Below are positions 6,737-12,595 of a stretch of DNA of 34,500 bases, piece by piece (within the stretch, counting starts at the first letter, position 1; each line of letters opens with the position of its first letter). The stretch lies in contig JAADBR010000045.1 of the NCBI GenBank assembly GCA_009995705.1, positions 1-34,500 on the forward strand, read 5' to 3'. Below the pieces are notes generated by a model. That model searched no databases. It was not told the origin of the DNA and saw nothing but the letters and a program-made list of their open reading frames with translations. This stretch comes from Microcystis aeruginosa W13-11. Its GTDB lineage: Bacteria > Cyanobacteriota > Cyanobacteriia > Cyanobacteriales > Microcystaceae. The position numbers were made by a program, and so were the translations under genes.

Positions 6737-7038
6737 CTTTCTAGGGAAAGTCCAGTAATAATATCTTCTGGGGGAATCCCAGCTTGAATTAAATTGGTTG
6801 TTAATCCTTCTTCAAGATTATCATCTTCAATGACAATTTTATTTTTCAATAAACGAGCGTGAAATAAAATTGTATTAATCCACGCTTCTTTTTCCCAACC
6901 AGTCATAATTATTAAAAAGTTGCCTGATTCTGGATCACAAACTGGAGTAATTTTAAGGGTTTGTAATCGAGGTTGCATCGCCGATTCTTTTCTGATAACT
7001 TGAGTCAGAATATCGGCATAATTTACTGTGTTATCCAT
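6733..7038 (-). CDS. xisI: XisI-like protein (fdxN-element excision controlling factor family)
   Basis: 101 residues matching the XisI family by its N-terminal YADILTQVIRKE, the central LIIMTGWEKEAWINTILFHARL and the C-terminal NLIQAGIPPEDIITGL. Family members are usually about 110 residues and end with an FxxxYTxFA-like tail; this one stops at LSLER, so the extreme C-terminus is lost. The stop lies inside a direct repeat, suggesting the end was replaced by recombination. XisI and XisH were first described as needed for excision of the fdxN element in heterocyst-forming Anabaena; in unicellular cyanobacteria they occur as unlinked pairs of unknown role. The gene overlaps xisH by 16 bases. Confidence 0.85.
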   Translation of the reverse strand: MDNTVNYADILTQVIRKESAMQPRLQTLKITPVCDPESGNFLIIMTGWEKEAWINTILFHARLLKNKIVIEDDNLEEGLTTNLIQAGIPPEDIITGLSLER

Positions 7039-7442
7039 TCGACAATTATCTCCTTTTGAGGATTATAAATAACTAAATTGATTCTGTTACGTTTAATAAC
7101 CAGTTGGAAAATAGCTTTTTTGAAGTGTTTTAAATAAACCGCTTGACTAATGCCCAAAAAAAGTTTTCTTTCAGGTTCTTGTGAATCTAAAGCCCATTGG
7201 TATAATTGAAGTTGTCCTATTGTTTTTTCTAATTCACTGATAACTGAAGGCGTATCAAAGTCTTTGATTTCTACGGCAATTTTACGATCTTCTTTTTCCG
7301 CGGCAAAAAACTTTTCTGCTCCTAAATCAGCTTTAAGCAAGGTTTTTTCTAAGGTTAGAATTAAAGGATCATCAGTGATTTTCCAACCTTCTTTTTCTAA
7401 AGTATGACGTAATGATAAATGTAGATCGTCTCGTCTGGACAT
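7023..7442 (-). CDS. xisH: XisH-like protein (PD-(D/E)XK fold)
   Basis: 139 residues, full length for the XisH family. Recognised by LEKEGWKITDDPLILTL near the N-terminus, AEKFFAAEKEDRKIAVEIKDF in the middle, and AVYLKHF and NLVIYNPQKEIIVEWI at the end. The likely nuclease-fold residues are Asp39, Glu58-Ile-Lys60 and Gln77, so it may be a nuclease or a DNA-binding relative. It is the first gene of a two-gene minus-strand unit with xisI. No fdxN element, XisF recombinase or nif gene is near, so classical excision control is unlikely here; a toxin-antitoxin or defence-like role is speculation. Confidence 0.88.
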   Translation of the reverse strand: MSRRDDLHLSLRHTLEKEGWKITDDPLILTLEKTLLKADLGAEKFFAAEKEDRKIAVEIKDFDTPSVISELEKTIGQLQLYQWALDSQEPERKLFLGISQAVYLKHFKKAIFQLVIKRNRINLVIYNPQKEIIVEWITQ

Positions 7443-7503
7443 CCTTATAAACCCTGCTTAAGAGGTTCGTTTCCTATTTTACTACAGTTCGCCCTAATTC
7501 GGA

Positions 7504-7548
7504 TTTATTATGACCGAAAAAGCGGTAAGGTGGACATTGCCCCCCTAC
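7504..7548 (+). repeat. Direct repeat flanking the XisHI cassette, right copy
   Basis: TTTATTATGACCGAAAAA followed by GCGGTAAGGTGG and CATTGCC. It matches 6696-6736 with a few changes and lies about 60 bases upstream of xisH. Confidence 0.75.
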
Positions 7549-7635
7549 TATTCCTATTTCCGTTTTTTCAGGCTAGAGACTAACTCTAATCCTCCTAATC
7601 CTAACAAGGCAACAACGGAACTCAGTGCAGATCTG

Positions 7636-7768
7636 GTAGAGTTCGTTCCCTCATGCAAGTCCTACCGCTGCAGCGATCGATTTGGGGGAACGCACCATGG
7701 TCATTGATTCAAGTAAATGATAATAATCTAAAAACGTCTAGGCACAGCGACAGACGGGAGTGCGATCG
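7636..7768 (+). repeat. Hairpin repeat, copy 4 of 4
   Basis: Nearly identical to copy 1, except that the left arm reads GTTCGTTCCC. The identity with copy 1 continues downstream to about 7945, through the leader, the GGGAG site and the antitoxin 5' end. The whole block is therefore a segmental duplication of the 4415 region. Confidence 0.9.
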
Positions 7769-7865
7769 AATTTAGACAAATATGGGGGCATTTTACCTGA
7801 CTTTTTGGAGCCGTGATCTGTGGGCAATATGACATGATTAACAGAAGAAACAGGGAGTAAAGAGC

Positions 7866-8059
7866 ATGACTACCTATCAAGATGTTCGCCAGCAAGTTGA
7901 GAATCTCACCCCAGACGAGCAACTTCGCTTGTTAAAGGAGTTAGCCGTTACCTCTACGTTGACGCTGACGGAAGTTTTAGTGCATCCATTCCGCTCAGGC
8001 AATGTATAACTTGCTTGCCAGTATTGTGATATTCTTCTCGATCAAGAGAACTTAATTAG
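7866..8059 (+). pseudogene. Deleted duplicate of the VapBC-like locus (antitoxin-toxin chimera)
   Basis: The ATG at 7866 opens the same antitoxin start as 4645. After LLKELAV the sequence jumps into the toxin gene at VTSTLTLTEVLVHP, removing about 265 bases (antitoxin tail plus toxin N-terminus with Asp15). The junction is in frame with the toxin. The chimeric 47-codon frame ends at TAA (8007-8009), which a G-to-T change created from the GAA of the intact copy. Toxin-like sequence continues to about 8059 and then stops. The chimera lacks the PIN core and most of the toxin-binding tail. It is probably dead, though it could retain antitoxin-like DNA binding. Confidence 0.85.
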
Positions 8060-8659
8060 GGTTTGCTGTATAATTCCCCAGAGGGAATCTAGGAGCCACA
8101 CAGTCGGCAAAATGGTAGTTTCGTCGCTTAGTTTCTCAATTTTATCTGGCGTTCGCTAATAAAAGTGCCAGGGTTTTGAGTCCCTCGGATCGATTTCTCA
8201 ACGTTTGTTTCTGGCCCACATCCAGCAGGTTATTTTGAATATTTTTTATTTAACCTAACCCAGTCATAGAAAGGCTTACAGCTATTTAAGTATTTTTGTC
8301 TAAATCTCTCATGGGGGAGATATTGGAAATCTGCTGGGAGTAGCTCGTTAAGTATATATACTCACATCATCAAGTGCTGAATGTGGGTTCTGGCACTTTT
8401 TTGGCTAAAAAAGTCAAAAAAACCTTTTCAGGCAAAGCTTTCACTGATATTCAGCAAGTCCCAATTAGGTTAACTACTCTCCCACAAGCCTGCTTTTTTA
8501 GTACATATATTCTGTAGTTTGCGATCGCTCGTCAGCTGCGCTCGATCGATGTTATTATGACTATCTCTTTAGGCTTTCTATATTTTTCCCCTCGGTGGGG
8601 TGTTTTTCTGTATGCTGGTAATAGTTTCCTTTTTTTAGCAGCATATCTCCCCCCCCCCT
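8060..8659. other. 600-bp non-coding spacer upstream of the HNH/DndC unit
   Basis: No gene recognised. A TATAAT lies near 8069, followed by a small perfect hairpin ATTCCCCAGAGGGAAT. The stretch 8372-8398 has AAGTGC and GCACTT arms followed by a T run, a weak terminator shape. CCCCTCGGTGGGG near 8588 is another short dyad with T on both sides. On the minus strand a 36-codon frame (about 8155-8265, containing LLDVGQKQTLRNR and LKTLALLLANAR) could be a mobile-element fragment, but I cannot name a family. A GCGATCGC site lies at 8521. Confidence 0.4.
8649..8658 (+). repeat. Ten-C homopolymer one base before a start codon
   Basis: Ten consecutive C at 8649-8658, then T, then the ATG at 8660. It occupies the place where a ribosome binding site would be. 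Tracts of this length are prone to slipped-strand changes. Confidence 0.85.
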
Positions 8660-9610
8660 ATGGTCGATAGTTTTCCTCTACGCAATTTAAAATATTATTG
8701 TGAAAGATTTGCCTCCTTGAATGTTAATGTTAGTAAAAAAAGAGGTAATGCTCAATATAAACCAATTTTACTTTTATCAGTTATCGATCTAATTTCACAG
8801 GGATTAATCACGGAAAATAAAATTTTTGTTTCTGATGAATTAATTAATACATTTAATAAATACTGGAGTGTTTTATCCTCCCAATATGAGGGAGGTTTGT
8901 ATTATCCATTTTTTCACTTACAAAGCGAAGGATTCTGGTATTTAAGATTAAAGCCAGATTTTAATGGGCTACAGCCAAAGTCAACGAAAAAACTCAAATT
9001 AGCCGTAGAATATGCCTTATTAGATGAGGAATTATATGATTTGCTGCAGGATCAAAACTATCGTCAGGAATTAATAGACACTTTAATATCAGTATGGTTT
9101 TCATCATCTCAAAAAGAAATTAGTGAAATATTGACTATTAACACTAACTTGCAGGATGTAAGTACGGAAGAATTATCAATATTCGATAATGTAGAACAGG
9201 AGAAAAAATTCTATCTACGAAAATCTTTAATAAGAAGTGCTTTTTTTCGTAAAGCAGTCGTTTATATATATAATTATCAATGCTCTTTTTGCGGTCTTAA
9301 AGTCAACCACTCCTTGACACAAAGTATTGTCGATGGCGCACATATCAAACCTTTTGCTAAATTCTATAATAACCAGATAAACAACGGTTTATCTCTTTGT
9401 AAAAATCATCATTGGGCATTTGATCAAGGATTATTCACAATTGATGATCAATACAAAATTATTATCACAAAAGATTTTGAAGAAGTTTCACCGAACGCAA
9501 AGTCTATAAAAGATTTTCATGGTGAGAATCTTTTACTGCCTGATAATAACGAATATCTGCCTAATCTTGAATCAGTAAAATGGCATAGAGATAATATATT
9601 TAAAGGTTAA
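8660..9610 (+). CDS. HNH endonuclease with probable sulfur-binding domain (phosphorothioate-reading)
   Basis: 316 residues in two parts. Residues about 8-100 (GNAQYKPILLLSVIDLI, then YYPFFHLQSEGFWYL) follow the pattern of the SBD domain of ScoMcrA-type enzymes, with KPxLLL, then YPFxxLQxxGxW; SBDs bind phosphorothioate DNA. Residues about 190-265 form an HNH domain: Cys208-x2-Cys211, DGAHIKPF with His228, Asn242, Cys247, and NHHWAFDQGLFTID with His250/His251. The family restricts DNA carrying sulfur in the backbone. There is no ribosome binding site, and a C10 tract abuts the start codon. It lies 4 bases before dndC, so the two are co-transcribed. HNH confident, SBD moderately confident. The stretch is more AT-rich than the flanking housekeeping genes, consistent with transfer. 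Confidence 0.85.
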   Translation: MVDSFPLRNLKYYCERFASLNVNVSKKRGNAQYKPILLLSVIDLISQGLITENKIFVSDELINTFNKYWSVLSSQYEGGLYYPFFHLQSEGFWYLRLKPDFNGLQPKSTKKLKLAVEYALLDEELYDLLQDQNYRQELIDTLISVWFSSSQKEISEILTINTNLQDVSTEELSIFDNVEQEKKFYLRKSLIRSAFFRKAVVYIYNYQCSFCGLKVNHSLTQSIVDGAHIKPFAKFYNNQINNGLSLCKNHHWAFDQGLFTIDDQYKIIITKDFEEVSPNAKSIKDFHGENLLLPDNNEYLPNLESVKWHRDNIFKG

Positions 9611-9614
9611 ATTT

Positions 9615-11267
9615 ATGAGAAATAATGTTATTTTGGGCGAGCAAACACAGATAAGTATTTTTCCTTCTAGAACTGTTGACGACTTTGTTATAGATATTGA
9701 AATAATTACGAAAGAAATTCAAAATTTGTATCTTTCTAACAGTATTCCATTTGTTATAGGTTACTCAGGCGGAAAAGATAGTAGTGCTGTTGTTCAATTA
9801 ATTTGGAATGCAATCGGCAAGCTTTCCATTGAGGAGCGTCATAAAAAAATTTATGTAATGACTACAGATACTCAAGTTGAAAATCCTCTTGTATCTACTT
9901 GGGTTAAGCAATCTTTAGCCAGAATGAAAAATGAAGCTAAAATGCAGCAGATGCCTGTAGAACCTTATTTATTACGCCCAGAAATAAAAGATACTTTTTG
10001 GACTTGTTTAATTGGGAAAGGCTATCCTGCACCTCGTCATGGATTTCGTTGGTGTACTGAAAGACTGAAGATAACACCAACAAATCATTTTATTCGTCAG
10101 CAAATTCGAGAAAATGGCGAAGTTATTCTTATGCTTGGTACAAGAAAGGCTGAGAGTAATAAACGTGCTTCAACAATGAATAAATATGAAATTAATAGCT
10201 TTCAAGAACAACTTAATCTCAAGGAGAATATTAGTAAACCACTGCGCTATAGTGGTAGTCTTCCTAATGCAATTATTTATAGCCCTTTAGAAGATTGGCG
10301 TACTGATGAGGTATGGATGTACTTAATGCAGTGGGAAAATCCCTGGGGAGGGGATAACAAAGAACTATTAGCAATGTATCGAGGAGCAACTGCGGATAAT
10401 GAATGTCCCCTAGTGGTAGATACTTCCACTCCTAGCTGTGGAGATTCGCGCTTTGGTTGTTGGGTGTGTACGTTGGTGAATAAAGATAAATCCATGGAGG
10501 CAATGATACAGAATGACGAGGAAAAAGAATGGTTACAACCACTTTTAGACCTTCGCAACGAATTAGATATAGAAGATGACCGACCAAAACGGGATTTTCG
10601 CCGTATCTTTGGGAAAGTTCAATTATTTGAAAGAAACTTAAATGGAGAAATATCGATCGAACCGATACCTGGCCCTTATACTAAACAATGGCGGGAATAT
10701 TGGCTGAGAAGGGTATTAGAGGCTCAGGAGAGCGTGCGTACTAATGCCCCAGAGGAGATGAAAGATATTACCCTAATTACCACGGAGGAACTCAGCGAAA
10801 TTCGCCGGATTTGGAGGGAAGAAAAGCACGAATTTGATGACCAATTACCGAAGATTTATAAACAAGTGACTGGAGAAACTTTTCAAGACCCGCGACCGGG
10901 AGCGGATAATAATCTTTTGGGGAGTGAAGAATGGGATATACTCGCGGATATCTGTGCTGAGGATTCCATGCACCTAGAATTATTGGCTAAACTAATCGAT
11001 ACGGAACGTCAATATTTTCTCAAAATCTCTCGCAAGGGTATTTACAAAGACCTAGAAAAATGCTTTGAGTCTAGTTCTCGTAGTAAAGAGGAAGCGATCG
11101 AAAATGCTCGTTATGTCTATGATCTAAAGAATGCCGCTCAAAGTGGCAACATTGCTCAGGTGAAAGAACAACTCAAGGAGAGTTTTAGTGAACCAGAAAA
11201 AGACCCACAAAAACAGTTAACTTGGGCCAGTATGAAATTCCCTGCAACCGTTGAGGAGGAAGAATAA
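9615..11267 (+). CDS. dndC: DndC-like DNA phosphorothioation sulfurtransferase
   Basis: 550 residues, PAPS-reductase-like. The PP-loop SGGKDS is at 51-56. Conserved cysteines are Cys147 (GFRWCTERLK), Cys264, Cys275, Cys282 and Cys285 (CGDSRFGCWVC), the set expected to hold a 4Fe-4S cluster. LMLGTRKAES and LEDWRTDEVWMYL are also typical. In known Dnd systems DndC activates backbone oxygen with ATP and passes sulfur, from DndA or IscS, into DNA together with DndD and DndE, while DndB regulates. None of dndA, B, D or E is in this window; the next gene is an unrelated dipeptidase. It follows the SBD-HNH gene by 4 bases. The 5' half is AT-rich and the 3' half closer to host composition. A short ACGGGT/ACCCGT hairpin follows the stop. 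It may use Dnd partners elsewhere or belong to a reduced system. Confidence 0.9.
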   Translation: MRNNVILGEQTQISIFPSRTVDDFVIDIEIITKEIQNLYLSNSIPFVIGYSGGKDSSAVVQLIWNAIGKLSIEERHKKIYVMTTDTQVENPLVSTWVKQSLARMKNEAKMQQMPVEPYLLRPEIKDTFWTCLIGKGYPAPRHGFRWCTERLKITPTNHFIRQQIRENGEVILMLGTRKAESNKRASTMNKYEINSFQEQLNLKENISKPLRYSGSLPNAIIYSPLEDWRTDEVWMYLMQWENPWGGDNKELLAMYRGATADNECPLVVDTSTPSCGDSRFGCWVCTLVNKDKSMEAMIQNDEEKEWLQPLLDLRNELDIEDDRPKRDFRRIFGKVQLFERNLNGEISIEPIPGPYTKQWREYWLRRVLEAQESVRTNAPEEMKDITLITTEELSEIRRIWREEKHEFDDQLPKIYKQVTGETFQDPRPGADNNLLGSEEWDILADICAEDSMHLELLAKLIDTERQYFLKISRKGIYKDLEKCFESSSRSKEEAIENARYVYDLKNAAQSGNIAQVKEQLKESFSEPEKDPQKQLTWASMKFPATVEEEE

Positions 11268-11337
11268 CGGGTTTATTTTACCCGTAAACTGGCGATCGAG
11301 TGAACCATCAATAAAATTACCATTTCCCGATGACGCG

Positions 11338-12030
11338 ATGAAACCCTACCAAAAAATTCCTATTCGTGAATGCGGGGAACCCCTAGTACCTATACCCGCA
11401 GATAAGTTTGTTATTCCTTCTCCCCATGCTTACGAGAAATTAGGAGCTAATTATCGGGGTAAATCTCCCTATTTTTTGCGACAGGGGGTGTTAAATGCTC
11501 TGATTGACGCTCAAAACCGTGTGCAAGTTTATCAACCCGGTTGGCAAATTTTGATTTTTGATGCCTATCGACCGATTGAAGTGCAACAATTTATGGTCGA
11601 TTATAGTTTTCAGACTCTCCTAGACACAAGAGGGTTAGCCAAAGAGGAAGTATCGGAGGCAGAAAGTCAAGCGATTTTAACAGAAGTTTACACTATTTGG
11701 GCGGTTCCCAGCGATAATGCCGCCACCCCGCCTCCCCATAGTACCGGAGCGGCGATCGATATTACCCTAGTGGACAAGAAGGGACAAACCATCGACATGG
11801 GAGGAGAAATCGATGAGATCGGAGAGCGATCGCATCCCGATTATTATATCGCCGCAAAAAGCCCACGAGAACAGGGTTATCATCAAAAACGAGTTTTATT
11901 GGCTAAAGTGATGGAGGAGGCAGGATTTAGCCGACATAAGGGGGAATGGTGGCATTTTTCCCTAGGGGATCAGATGTGGGCCTGGTCGCTCGATCGAGCC
12001 TACGCCATTTATGGCAGAGTTGAGGATTAG
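11338..12030 (+). CDS. VanX-type D-alanyl-D-alanine dipeptidase (M15D)
   Basis: 230 residues from the ATG at 11338. A longer frame from a TTG at 11251 would overlap dndC and is rejected. Catalytic features of the M15D peptidases are present: Arg in IFDAYRP, zinc ligands His and Asp in PPPHSTGAAIDITL, and the Glu-x-x-His pair in KGEWWHFSLGD near the C-terminus. The reaction is hydrolysis of D-Ala-D-Ala to D-alanine. No signal peptide is visible, so it is probably cytoplasmic and used in recycling cell-wall dipeptide. There is no vanHA or vanRS nearby, so vancomycin resistance is not implied. It stands about 70 bases after dndC, but a hairpin lies between and its composition is host-like, so it is probably an old resident gene. 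Confidence 0.9.
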   Translation: MKPYQKIPIRECGEPLVPIPADKFVIPSPHAYEKLGANYRGKSPYFLRQGVLNALIDAQNRVQVYQPGWQILIFDAYRPIEVQQFMVDYSFQTLLDTRGLAKEEVSEAESQAILTEVYTIWAVPSDNAATPPPHSTGAAIDITLVDKKGQTIDMGGEIDEIGERSHPDYYIAAKSPREQGYHQKRVLLAKVMEEAGFSRHKGEWWHFSLGDQMWAWSLDRAYAIYGRVED

Positions 12031-12108
12031 GGAGATAGCTGTTAGGAGTAAACTGAAAGCAGCTGGTCTATATCAGTACTGATATACTAACAAAAGAAGA
12101 CTCAAAGC

Positions 12109-12513
12109 TTAGACCGGCTTCTGATCGATAATCGCCAAAATTTGCTCAACAAAAGCTTGGTGATCAACCACTGGTTTAGAAATATAACCATCGGCCCGAC
12201 TCTGCTGGAGAAAATTCTCTCGATCGCCCTCCATAGCGTGAGCAGTGACGAGAATAACGGGTAAATCGGCGGTTTCTGGGTTAGCTTTGAGAATTTGGCT
12301 GATTTTAATACCATCTACTGCTTTCCCTTCATAGACACTATGGGAGAGGGAGACATCCATTAAAATCACATCCGCTTCCTTGTCCCGAGCAATACGAAGC
12401 ACTTCTTCCACATCTTCAGTCCCTTTAATCTCTAGACCACCTCGTTTGGTCAAAATTTTGGCAAAAACGCGAAAATTTATCGGGTCGTCTTCTACAATCA
12501 AAACAGTCGTCAT
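12109..12513 (-). CDS. Stand-alone CheY-like response regulator
   Basis: 134 residues, a single receiver domain with no output domain. Acidic pocket Asp9-Asp10 (VLIVEDDP), phospho-acceptor Asp53 (ILMDVSLS), Thr90 (ILVTAHAM) and Lys113 (YISKPV) are all in place. The loop after Asp53 (SLSHSVYEGKAVDGIK) is longer than in CheY, as in many cyanobacterial single-domain regulators. It acts in a phosphorelay with an unlinked histidine kinase. It is divergent from the topoisomerase gene, sharing an 82-bp intergenic region. Confidence 0.92.
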   Translation of the reverse strand: MTTVLIVEDDPINFRVFAKILTKRGGLEIKGTEDVEEVLRIARDKEADVILMDVSLSHSVYEGKAVDGIKISQILKANPETADLPVILVTAHAMEGDRENFLQQSRADGYISKPVVDHQAFVEQILAIIDQKPV

Positions 12514-12595
12514 AGGGATGCTCAGGGATAAACGAGGTTAAAACGGGCAAAATGCCTTATGATTCACAGCTAGACAGATTGAAAACGAGAGACTC

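Noticed and set aside
6545..6787. 80-codon plus-strand frame upstream of XisI
   Set aside because: It is made from the end of a hairpin repeat and a flanking direct repeat; no protein family is recognised.
4415..8059. Integron-like cassette array with attC sites
   Set aside because: The hairpins lack RYYYAAC/GTTRRRY core sites, no integron integrase is visible, XisHI is in the opposite orientation, and most cassettes have two genes with their own promoters.
11251..11337. Extended start for the dipeptidase at a TTG overlapping dndC
   Set aside because: The extra 29 residues are not family-like and lie across a hairpin after dndC; the ATG at 11338 gives the normal length.
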